Positions 21,213 through 30,569 of a DNA stretch of 42,198 nucleotides are shown here, piece after piece. Each line of letters begins with the position of its first letter. Positions within the stretch are counted from its first letter, which is position 1. The position numbers and the translations under genes are program-made. Under the pieces are notes generated by a model. That model saw only the letters and a program-made list of their open reading frames with translations. It did not search any database and was not told where the DNA came from. The stretch is from Zygnema cylindricum (taxonomy: Eukaryota; Streptophyta; Zygnematophyceae; Zygnematales; Zygnemataceae). The stretch is taken from positions 208,862 to 251,059 of the forward strand of contig JBBHKE010000708.1 of NCBI GenBank assembly GCA_037447655.1, in the 5' to 3' direction.

Positions 21213-21966
21213 AATATTTTGCTAAAACTAGTAAAATACCTTCTAGTTTATTCTGCCTCCTTCTTAATGACGCAGCAGCCATGGCCTACCTTTGGTCCTC
21301 TCTTTCTCTCTCTTTACATTCTAACTAAAATAAAGAAGTGAACTATTAATTACCTATTTTCAACACTCTATTTATTTTTCCAATACAGACCTATAAAATA
21401 TATAAATTTCAATAGTTACGATAACTTGATTTTATAAGATCTATGGTTTTACAAGATTATTATTATTTACTTCAATATGTTTTTTTTTTTTAAGTAATCT
21501 TCTTGAAGTTTACACTTATCTTATAAATCTATACATCTAGCCCTAAGTTGCCTCTTAAGTAAAATAATTTATAGAGTTTTAGAACCAAAGATGCCTAATT
21601 AGGAGTCTACTCCAATGGGCGTCTTATCTCACCTTGACTCTTTTTTTTTCCACCCGCTCCCTCTCTTTCACTTTTCATCTCTCCCTCCCTCCCTCTATTG
21701 TTTTGCTTTTCCTTTTCCTCCCCCCCCTCCCTCTTTATCCCTCCCTCCCATTGCCTTCGTTTTCCCTCTCTACCTTGTTGATATTTGAGTATTTTCTAGG
21801 TCTATTAGGATAGAAAAAGAGCAGAGGCAGCCTGCCTCCAACTCCCTTCTCCAAGCCCCCACACTTGTCGTAGTCACTAAAGGCTGGATTGGGAGCTAGA
21901 GCCATGGCTGCCTAAGCTCACTAGAGAAGACAGGGGTAAATTAGGTAGATGTACCAAAAGGTACTT

Positions 21967-22016
21967 GACGGACCCAGGATTTAATCCTGGTAAACTCGTA
22001 GCCGGTAGCTTTGTCC
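21967..22016 (-). other. tRNA-like module in right fold-back arm
   Basis: Mirror of the 20827 module. On the minus strand GGACAAAGCTACCGG is followed by a strong T-arm-like hairpin CCAGG-ATTAAAT-CCTGG and GTCCGTC. The B-box core is weaker than in the left arm. Confidence 0.35.
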
Positions 22017-22904
22017 TTTTAGTCTAGGACTAGTGCTAGGGTACAATGGGTTTGATACGTATATAAACATTCACACGTAGGATTTTCCATTTAACTGGAT
22101 TACGGTTTATTAGACATAGAATAGTTTATTAGACTCATTTGTACTATTAGTACCGACGAAACAAATATTACGGACATTTGTTTCGACGGTCCTTATTTAA
22201 AACGAATATCGATCGGACGGCCGTGGTTAGCGCCGGCTACGCGGAAAGGACAATTTGGCGGTTTGCGGACTCCGCCACTCCGGATGACACGTGGCAATAT
22301 CATACGGGTTTACGGAATCTCAGAAACGGAAGACAACAAATCCGGATGTGACAAATGTCGCATAATGGCGACGTCGTACACTGTCCGTACAGAAAGTACA
22401 TCGGCATCTGTACTTTATTGTACGGTACAGTCTTGTGATTGGTCAGTACCTCAGTACTAGGGGGTTTAGAGAGGGGTTTAGGACTTATAATATTTTGGGT
22501 AAGTAGTCGCCTCTCCTAGAGAGCATCTTGTATAAATGGCAAACTTTGGCCAGCCATAACTATCAATTCAGTTGACCAAATTCAGTGATTCTTGTTGCTG
22601 CGGACTCAAGGCAGTCCACGCTACACAGGGGTGTAATCGGTCAGAGTTTTTTCTTGCCTGGGTTGCTGCATTTCTAAAGGAAAGTCAAAGTGGGGAATGT
22701 TATCCTAAACTCATATTCTAACTTTGCATTCTGTAGTGAAACTGAGCACACAGAAAGTCTTATTTCACAGGGGTGAAGCTGTAATGGGGTTCTGATTGTC
22801 AAGGGGTCAATCATTTGGGTTTATATTAACTTGGAGTCGGCACTATCTAGATTAGCTTCCTTTGGACCTGCGAATTCTGTGTGGCAATGGAGCCCATAAA
22901 ATCT

Positions 22905-23830
22905 CATACCTTCCCCCCCCCTCCACTTCTCCCTCCCCTCCTCTTCGTCCTCTCCCCTCTTCCTCACCCCTCCCTCCACTAGCTCTATTTTTTTTTGTCC
23001 TTTCATTTCCCCTTGCCACTCCACCTCATCTCTCCTCTCCCCTCTCCCCTCTCCCCTTCCTCTCTCTCGATCTCCACTTTTCTCTCCCCCTCACCATTTC
23101 CTTCCTCCTCATTGTCTCCATTTTCCTCTCCCTCTCTCTTTCGTTGACTTTTTGCCTCTCTCTCTCCCTCTTTTTCTCTCTTTCCCTCTCATCCTCCCCA
23201 TCCCTCCCTCACTCTCCCTCCCTCTCTCCCTCTTTTATCCCTATCCCTCTAATCGTATCTCTATCCCTCCCTCCACCCCTCTCGCTTATCCTCTCCTTTC
23301 CCTCTGCCTTTCCCCTTTCCCCACCCCCACTTGTCGTTATCCCTCTTCCTTTCCCTCTCCCTTCTCCTAGTTTATTTTTTTTTCTCTACCTCTCTCTCCC
23401 CTTATCCCTTTCCCCCATCCTCTGCTCTTCATATATAAATTCCTTTCCTTCTCCCCCTCCCTCACCCTTGTTCTCTCCTTCTCTCTACTTCTCCTTTTCC
23501 TCCCCCACTCTGACTCCCTCTCTCACTACCCCCCCCCCCCCCCTCCCTCTCCATCTCCCTCCCCCTTACCCTCCCCCTTCCCCTCGCCCTCCCCTCCCTA
23601 TCACCATCCCCCTCCCTCTCACCCTCCCCCTTTCCTTTCCCTCACCCCTTCCCCTCCCCACCCCCCTCTCCTTGCCCCTCCCCCATCCCCTCGCACTCCC
23701 CTCTCTCATTTTCTCTCCTCCCCCTCTCCTTTTCTCGCTCCTCTCTCTCCGTATATCTCCTTCTATTTCTCTTACCCCCTATCCGTCCGTCCCTCCTACT
23801 CGTTCCCTCTCTCTTTTCCTCCCTCCCATT
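22905..23830. repeat. 0.9-kb polypyrimidine tract
   Basis: Almost only C and T on the plus strand, mixed CCCTCC, TCTC and pure C runs (for example 23530-23542), with rare interruptions. The 326-codon frame through it is Ser/Pro/Leu low complexity and not a gene. It begins 10 bases after the fold-back element and ends just before the MITE cluster. It could form triplex DNA. Confidence 0.9.
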
Positions 23831-23923
23831 TTTAGAGTTTGAGAACCTAAGTATGCATTTGGGGTTAAAGGGTCCCAGTTCGTCCATGAACAACCGGGAT
23901 GACTTTCATTTGCGTATACTGTA

Positions 23924-24144
23924 TAAAGCGTGAATTGTTATTAGTGTTAATTTTATTTTCTCCACTTAAAACATCTTTTATCTGTACACACAAGTCTGAA
24001 TTCCAACTTGAGACCGGCAATAGGAAGGTGGGAATCTTACCTTTCAATCGCAACTGTCGGATCCACAATCCGACATGTGTGTACAGAGAAAATATGTTTC
24101 AAGTGGCGTATAAATCATTAACACTAATAGCGATACACGGTGTA
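23924..24144. mobile_element. TA-flanked MITE, TACACCGTG subfamily
   Basis: The right end, reversed, reads TACACCGTGTATCGCTATTA. The left end is a diverged copy from TAAAGCGTGAATTGTTATTA. Length is 221 bp. The interior (ACATCTTTTATCTGTACACA, GGCAATAGGAAGGTGGGAAT) matches the copies at 24150 and 40363. The next copy starts 6 bases away in the opposite arrangement. Confidence 0.65.
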
Positions 24145-24149
24145 GTGTA

Positions 24150-25275
24150 TACGCCGTGAATCGCTAATAGTGTTAGTGATTTTTTTGCCGCTTAAGAACA
24201 CCTTTTATTCTTGCACGGTTTCCGGATTACTGATCTGACGGTTGCGATTGAAATCCGAGATTCTCACCTTGCATTGGGGATCTCTATGTAAAGATTTGAC
24301 ATGTGTGTACAGAAAAAAGTAGTGTTGTGTATCGGTAAAAAACTTATCGCGATAACACCGATACCGATAGTTATCGGTTATCGAACGGTCAGAGGAATCA
24401 ATATATCGGTCCGAGACCAACAAATTCCATATCGGCGATAACTATAAAAATATATAGTACGCATACTATATTACGTTATTAAATACTGTATTATACTATT
24501 TTCATTATATAGCGTGTCATGCCACGTGTACGATTCTGTTCCGTAACTATTAACTGAATATTATTACGGGCAACGCAGCACAAAAAACGCTGGCCGGTTA
24601 ACTGAGCAAAAAAAAATTACGGCAGCGTACGAAATTTACAGACAAACTGGTGAGCATGGAACGGGAAAGGACGGCGGACACAAAGTACAACGGTCGCAAA
24701 ATAATATTCTGCGCGCCGCCGGAATTAAACGGACGACTTGGAATGAAAAAGTACGAGCGGACGGCCAGCGTGAGCCCGGAATGGCTCTTTTGGCAGCTTT
24801 TGCCAAAAAAGCTGACAGATTGACACGTGGCAGGTGTCCAGTGGATCCCAAAGAATAAAGGGACAAAGCCATGGCGTCGGACGTGAAAGGTACATCGTTT
24901 TTATTGTATCCGTACCAAAACAGTACAGACGTCATGGCGGCTACTGTACTTTCTGCATGTACGGGGAATAAGACGTACAGTTGAGTGTACATGCCGTACA
25001 TTTATATGTACGGCTAGTACATTTAGCTGTACGGCACGTACATTTATCGCCGATAGTTATCGGTATCAATGTTATCGCCGATAAGTATCCGATATTATCG
25101 GTTACTTATCGGCGATAAGACCGATAACGATATATCGAACCAATATATCGATTATCGGGAACCCGAAAAATGGTCCATATCGGTTATCGGTAAATGCTTA
25201 CCGATACACAACACTAGAAAAAAGATGTTTTGAGTGGCGAAAAAATTATTAACACTATTAACAATACACGGTGTA
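24150..25275. mobile_element. TA-flanked MITE split by a hAT insertion
   Basis: Left end TACGCCGTGAATCGCTAATA at 24150, right end finishing ACACGGTGTA at 25275. The two halves, 24150-24319 and 25217-25275, rejoin to a normal member of the subfamily once the hAT element and one 8-bp duplication are removed. Confidence 0.7.
24320..25216. mobile_element. hAT-like non-autonomous element (897 bp)
   Basis: Termini TAGTGTTGTGTATCGGTAA and its inverted counterpart ending CCGATACACAACACTA, with a perfect 8-bp target duplication GAAAAAAG (24312-24319 and 25217-25224), the hAT signature. ATCGG/CCGAT words crowd both subterminal regions, as transposase-binding repeats often do. No transposase frame is present. 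Confidence 0.9.
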
Positions 25276-25363
25276 GTCTTTGAAGTTTGAACTGACAATT
25301 CGGATCGGCTCGGCGTAGCGCATCGCATTCGGCGTCGCACATTGCATCGCCATGGATTGTAGG

Positions 25364-26112
25364 CAGAGGTCGCAAAAGTCAAAATTTTACAAAACCGAAA
25401 CCGACCGTTTTTTTTTTCAAAATCTGAGTAACCGACGCCCGACCGGGTTGTGTCACGCTCCAAAATGGTTAACCGTTAACGGACCGGCGTTTACGAAAAT
25501 AAAAATTAACCGAATCTTGATTTTTCGCGACTAACCGTGCCCGCTCGTAACTGAAAAAGTACAAAATAATCAATGTACGACGGAATAAGCCAATAATTAC
25601 GATTTGTCGCGTTCCCTAAGATTTGCGAAATGAATAGTGTTACTACTGTGTCAGATTTGCGACGCTTTGTCGCGTTCCCTAAGATTTGCGAAATGAAAAG
25701 TGTACTACCGTGTCAGATTTGCGACGCTTTGTCGCGTTCCCTAAGATTTTCGAAATAAATAGTGTACTATCTTGTCAGATTTGCGTCGCTTTGTCGCGTT
25801 CCCCTTGATTTGCGAAATGAATAGCTGACTACAGTACCGTGTCAGATTTGCGACGCTAATCATGATGTCACGTACTTCCATTATGCCAAAGAGTACAAAG
25901 TACAAGAATGTTGGATTATAGGGACAGTACAAAATTTTCTTTTTTTTGGTTTTTTGGTTGACCGACCGTAACCGACTGTTTTTTTTTTACTGGTGAATCA
26001 ACCGACCGTAACCGCCCGACCACCAAATTTGGCAACCGAATCCGTTCCGGATCCGGCGCGGGCGGTCGGTTAACGGTCGGTCACGGTTTCGGTTGACCAT
26101 TTGCAACCTCTG
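25364..26112. mobile_element. second hAT-like family (749 bp) with internal tandem array
   Basis: Ends CAGAGGTCGCAAAAGTCAA (left) and, reversed, CAGAGGTTGCAAATGGTCAA (right), with a perfect 8-bp duplication ATTGTAGG at 25356-25363 and 26113-26120. ACCGAAACCG/ACCGACCG words occur in both ends. The centre holds a 62-bp tandem repeat. No transposase is seen, so it is non-autonomous. Confidence 0.9.
25601..25857 (+). repeat. 62-63 bp tandem repeat, about four units
   Basis: Units begin TTTGTCGCGTTCCCTAAGAT at 25603, 25666 and 25728, and diverged near 25790. Each continues with GCGAAATGAATAGTGT and TGTCAGATTTGCGACGC. The last unit is the most diverged. The array is inside the hAT-like element at 25364-26112. 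Confidence 0.9.
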
Positions 26113-26120
26113 ATTGTAGG

Positions 26121-26573
26121 TATCGCGCTGCCACATTGCACGACGTAGCCGATACTTAGCGGTGGACGAAATCGATTTCGAATTTTTGATGACCAATGCG
26201 GTGAGTTAAGCATCTCGACTTTCTGTGGATTTTTTTCAGTGTCATCGAATTCATTTAAATTTGGAGATTGCCGTTTGAAACTTTGAATCTTGTCCTTCAG
26301 CGACCCTTTTGTCTCGACGTGGTCCTGCGCATTCATTAGATTTTGTTTTGGCTCGAGCTACACCACGAGAACCTTGTGCTTCGAGAAGTGCCGCTTGGCG
26401 TGTTGACGTAGGTGTCATTACGGCGTTTTTATTGGATGGTCACATGACACGTGTGCCTGAAAAGACTGCGATTTCTATTGTTAACCAAAGTGTTGGCCGC
26501 CGGTGGTTTTGACGATGCGCGTATGAAATTGAAAACAACGTAGAATACGGGAGATATAACTGCTACACCGCCA
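26121..26573. other. unassigned GC-richer stretch
   Basis: Before the hAT insertion this was continuous with 25276-25355. Plus-strand frames are open in pieces (for example 26309-26512) and GT/AG-like borders exist at 26199 and 26239, but no family is recognised and no continuous gene can be built. It could be a remnant of a gene or of an older transposon. Confidence 0.3.
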
Positions 26574-26785
26574 ATCGCTATTAGCGTGTAGGTTTGATTA
26601 GCGTATACTATTATTTAGCGTGGTGTACGCTAATTGGGAATTTGGAAATTTTGGAAGAAATCGATTACTCTAATTAGGAATTAGGGCTTTTTTTTAAATA
26701 GTGTGGATAATTCTATTTGAGAATAAAAACAAAAAAAAGCGGGACGGGATTAGCGTACACAACGCTAATAGCGATTGGCGGTGTA
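26574..26785. mobile_element. TA-flanked MITE, short form, tandem copy 1
   Basis: TACACCGCCAATCGCTATTA at 26574 and its reverse complement ending GGCGGTGTA at 26785, 212 bp. The interior is AT-rich. Its right end is one base from the start of the next copy. Confidence 0.8.
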
Positions 26786-26786
26786 G

Positions 26787-26988
26787 TACACCGTCAATCG
26801 CTATTAGAGTATATAACGCCAATTCGGTGCCCCTAAATTTTGACCCCAAAACCTGAAATAGAATTAATAATGCTATTTAAAGACGTGGACCATAATCTGC
26901 CACGTCTCAGGCACTAAATTAGAATCAATAACGCTATTTTTTTTTTGACGCTATTTAATCCTTGACTCTAATAGCGATTGGCGGTGTA
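26787..26988. mobile_element. TA-flanked MITE, short form, tandem copy 2
   Basis: TACACCGTCAATCGCTATTA at 26787 to GGCGGTGTA at 26988, 202 bp. Separated by a single G from copy 1, as if it had inserted at the terminal TA of its neighbour. Confidence 0.8.
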
Positions 26989-27540
26989 CTGTTACTTTTT
27001 TCATATCTGGTTAAATAGTTAACAGTGACGCTGCTGTTACTGAGAATGTTTTCATTTCGAATGAAAACATTTACTAGTACTGTGACTCTACCGCATTTTA
27101 CGAAACGGTAACCGCGGTTGTCGCGTGTTTCTTTTTCTTGTAACATTTTAGTGGCTGGCCTAGCTACCCGGCAAAAAGAAGAAAGCCGCCAAAAAAAATG
27201 TTAGCGCCACTTAAAAACTCCTACGCTAACCCTAAAATATTTTTTTTCCTCCGAGCTGATTTTTCTGTTTTCTTTGTTGTTTTTTTTTTGTGTTTTTGAC
27301 TTCCATTTTTATTATTTCGGTCGTCCGATATTTTTGTTGAAAGCGCACTAATGCCAAACGTTTCGTACGAGAATTGTCATTACTGTCGTTCCAAAATCCG
27401 GCATATGTAATCATGGCAATCTCAGCATATCCAGTATCGTCCGTACGACGGTTAAAGCTGTACCACTGTACTATCCTGCTATTCGCATATGAAATCGCCC
27501 TATTACGGACACACATTTGTGACACACAGGTAAAAACTAA
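26989..27540. other. intergenic, no recognised feature
   Basis: About 550 bases with short open frames only and a T-rich run near 27238-27300. The last three bases (TAA, 27538-27540) are the target duplication of the next element. Confidence 0.5.
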
Positions 27541-28511
27541 GGGTGTGTGCCCATGTATTCAAGTAAGGGTTTTTTCCCGTCGTTTTCACAGAAAATGGGA
27601 CTTGCAACGAGAAAATCTTACGCCGTACGAAAAATGGGCAAAAACTAAAGTACATTTTGCGTCATCTTGGAACTTGGACAATACGTCATTTGGCGTTATT
27701 ATCATCGCGACCCACTTCCACGTCACGCCAGCTCATCTTTACACTTGTACTAGAATCAAATTGCGATCTGATTTTAACCAAAATAACACCCTATCGATGA
27801 ATAGAAAGCCGGAATTGCACGCGTGAAACGTCTTCGAAAAAATTTGAACGAGGAAGAGTACACGCTATTTTTTTCCCTGCTCGTCACGCGCATGTACGTA
27901 CAAAAATGACAAGCATGTAAGGAAAAAATTCGTTAGGGTCTCGGATCTCCACTTTTATTCATGGGTCCTTTGCAAAAATTTACGACGTCCTCGTCTCTCC
28001 CCATCTTTTTCATTCGACCGCTCCTCTTTGTCTCATCTCTAAATGAAATGCAGCAATAACAGTATCAAACGAAAGATATATATTTTTTCTTTTTTTTTTG
28101 AATATTTTTGGTCTCATTTTGATGGCATATCGAATGATAAAAAGTTAAAAAAAGAAATCGGGAAACCATGGCGGAAAGTTTAAGTGTTGATGACGTCACA
28201 CGGTAGCATGACTTGGCAATGTCACAAAACCCTAAACATCTACAGTACAGTGTCACAAAAACCTCGACGTCTACAACCGTCGCCGTTTTTGTAGACGTCA
28301 CTAATTTTAAGAAGTTTCGTAGTCGTTTACATTTCGTTTCGTACTATCGTAGGCTGTCGCACATTTTGTAGACGTTTACAACTGTCACATATTTGAAGTA
28401 ATGAAGGCGCAAGTAATGATTGACATAGGAACACTTTGAAATGTACACGGTAAAATCTGCGCTAAAATCCAAATTAACATTTCAAAGTTTCGGTTACATG
28501 GGCACACACCC
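27541..28511 (+). mobile_element. PIF/Harbinger-like non-autonomous element, copy 2
   Basis: Perfect 17-bp terminal inverted repeats GGGTGTGTGCCCATGTA, flanked by TAA on both sides (27538-27540 and 28512-28514), a TWA-type duplication. Length is 971 bp, in opposite orientation to copy 1. The hairpin GACGTCTACAA/TTGTAGACGTC is conserved at 28266-28276 and 28289-28299. No transposase is present. Confidence 0.9.
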
Positions 28512-29226
28512 TAAATAGTTGCGGCGTGCACGGGTATCTAGGATTGGATTTTTTTTCTTGAGAAAGTTCTGACTAATCTCTCCTTGGAGCTTCTTGCCAC
28601 GCAAGCACTGACACATTTCCGTTCGATCCTAGTGGCACGGCCAGAAACCAGCGCGGCAAAAGTCCAGAATCCGGCGCTGAGTTCGAGGAGAATGGCCGGA
28701 ACACGGGAGACCTTCCTAAAATATGATAGCCTGGCACCATAAATTACGGATTTAGTAGATTATCTGCACACCAGAGATACAATCGGAAGGCCAGGATCGT
28801 CTCCGCAAAGTAAGGTGTGAATTGGCATCAGCGTTTGAGTACGGACAATCCTCGGGAATGCGTATCTAATAATTTATCCGCTCGTTAAATGATAAGATCG
28901 GACGGCCAGGATCCCCTTCGAAATATTTGGGAGGTGATCTGCAGAGTTTTGGTACAGACAACAGAGTAGCGTGTCAGGCACATGCCATTTTTAGGGTTTC
29001 CAGACTTCAGTGGATTACCCTTACATTGATTCTTTTGTTACTGCTTCATAAATACGTAAGCTTATGCTTTCTTTTAAAGTCTTAGTAAATTTCCTTGTAC
29101 TGCTGCTGCACTGTTCCTTGTTTCCTCTCACACACCGTTTTCTTTGTTTTTCCCTCGCAAGTTTTGCAACAGAGTTTCTTTCTGCTGCTCAAAGCCATGA
29201 GGAGATGAGCACAGAAGGCAGGTTTC
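28512..29226 (+). promoter_or_regulatory. upstream region of the filamin-SGNH gene
   Basis: Two degenerate direct repeats of about 106 bp start TCGGAAGGCCAGGATC (28793) and TCGGACGGCCAGGATC (28899), each followed by a block ending GTACGGACA or GTACAGACA. A TATA-like CATAAATA is at 29047-29054. An upstream ATG at 29197 makes a three-codon frame (stop 29206-29208), and a longer upstream frame (29064-29324) overlaps the start of the main frame. Promoter function is inferred from position. Confidence 0.45.
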
Positions 29227-30343
29227 ATGGCCGAGACCTTTCAGTTTGCCACGTGGAATCCGTGGCTGAGGCTGAGACTGAAGCTGTTACTGTTACTGGA
29301 GCTGAAACTGAGGCTGAGCCTTAGCTGTTTCCTTGTGCTCGGTGTTTTAGGTTTGAGTGTTGGAGCTGTGAAGGTTTCGAAGGAGCTTCCTGCTTGTCGT
29401 GTTGGAGCTGGTTTTGTTAGGGCCGCTATTTGGGGAACCGGTCTCGACGGTGCACAAGTTTCTAAACGAGAATGTTTTCTTATATTACCGAAGGTAAGAA
29501 TATTCGTTGACCTATACCTTCATGTTCTTTGCGGTTATTAATGGCTGTCAAAAGTGCTTCTGATGATTGCATTGTCATTTTTCCAATGCTGACATTTTTT
29601 AGTTTGAGGCATTATCTGAGTATTGCTGTCGTTTACTTATGCAACTAAATAACCTTGGTGACCGCTTCCGACGATTAGAACACCTTGTATCACCATTGGA
29701 GCATAAAGGTTTTATTCGTCTCTACCTTTTTGTTCGACTTACAACTTCTACATGCTTATCGTCTTTGTTCGCCAATGAAACCTGTGTTTCCTCTTTCAAA
29801 AGTCAGTTATGGTAATTATTCTTTATACTCGTTTTAGGTTAGGAGTTTTGTTGGCTAGCTAATAATTTTGGTTTGGGATTTTTGTTTTCTGGAGGCATAT
29901 TTAGGTCTCTACAGTCACTAGAAAGGAAAACAAAGTGATAACAATGCATTTTTTTTAATTCTTCTGGCACATTCATGCTTACACGCTGACTGAAACTTTT
30001 TTCTGTCGGTCCTCTTTGGTAATTCACTAAAAATAGTAACCTTTTTCTATCCCTTCTCATTTTACTCAAGGAAACATGTTTCTGTCAGTGGTTTCAATAT
30101 TGACAAAGTTGACCTTTCTCTGCCGCCTCATACTTTGCATGATACGAAAAGACAAATTTATGACGTGTTTTTAGCTTGCGATGAAAGGTTGGAAGTCCTG
30201 TACATCATTGTATTGACAAAGTAGTAAGGGCCTGCTGGAGAAGGCTTCCTATTCTACTGAAATTAGTTGCTTGTCGAGGGTTTCCATATGTTCATATTCT
30301 TTCTTATAACACAAAGGAAAACAAGTTCCTGTCGTCAATAGCA

Positions 30344-30394
<51 letters not shown>

Positions 30395-30532
30395 CTGTCT
30401 CTCTCCCGGCCACTCTCTCTCTCCTGGAAGCTCTCTCCCCCCCTCTCGACTCTCTCCCTCTCTCCCTCTCTTTCTCTCTCTCTCTTCTCTTTTCTCTCTC
30501 TCCCTCTCTCTCTCGACTCTCTCCCTCTCTCC

Positions 30533-30569
<37 letters not shown>

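Larger units (their letters stand above)
18754..22895. mobile_element. fold-back element with 1.1-kb terminal inverted repeats
   Basis: The left arm (18754-21082) and right arm (21777-22895) are imperfect reverse complements from GGGCTCCATTGCCACACAGA at the ends to GATATTTGAGTATTTTCTA at the inner limits. The left arm is longer because it holds a 947-bp Harbinger-like insertion (19574-20520) and about 270 extra bases at roughly 19190-19465. Without these both arms are about 1.1 kb. The 0.7-kb centre (21083-21776) is AT-rich with C/T tracts and a tRNA-like sequence. No transposase is seen and no convincing target duplication was found. Long arms suggest a fold-back or MULE-type non-autonomous element, and the superfamily is unproven. 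Confidence 0.8.

Noticed and set aside
18754-22895. Target-site duplication of the fold-back element
   Set aside because: Flanks (TTGAAATTC left, AAATCTCAT right) are similar in composition but not a defensible 9-bp repeat, so no superfamily was assigned from it.
22862-23842. 326-codon open frame
   Set aside because: It is a translation of the polypyrimidine tract, only Ser/Pro/Leu/Phe low complexity. The other long frames at 390-734, 2631-2955, 30249-30728, 34277-34717 and 34706-34936 fail for the same reason.
25601-25857. CRISPR-like array
   Set aside because: Units are contiguous 62-bp tandem copies without unique spacers, inside a eukaryotic hAT-like element.
20169-27826. Similar frames of about 150 codons in both Harbinger-like elements (20169-20636 minus, 27374-27826 plus)
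   Set aside because: In the best-conserved part nearly all nucleotide differences change the amino acid, the frames begin outside the elements, and no domain is recognisable. The resemblance comes from shared DNA.
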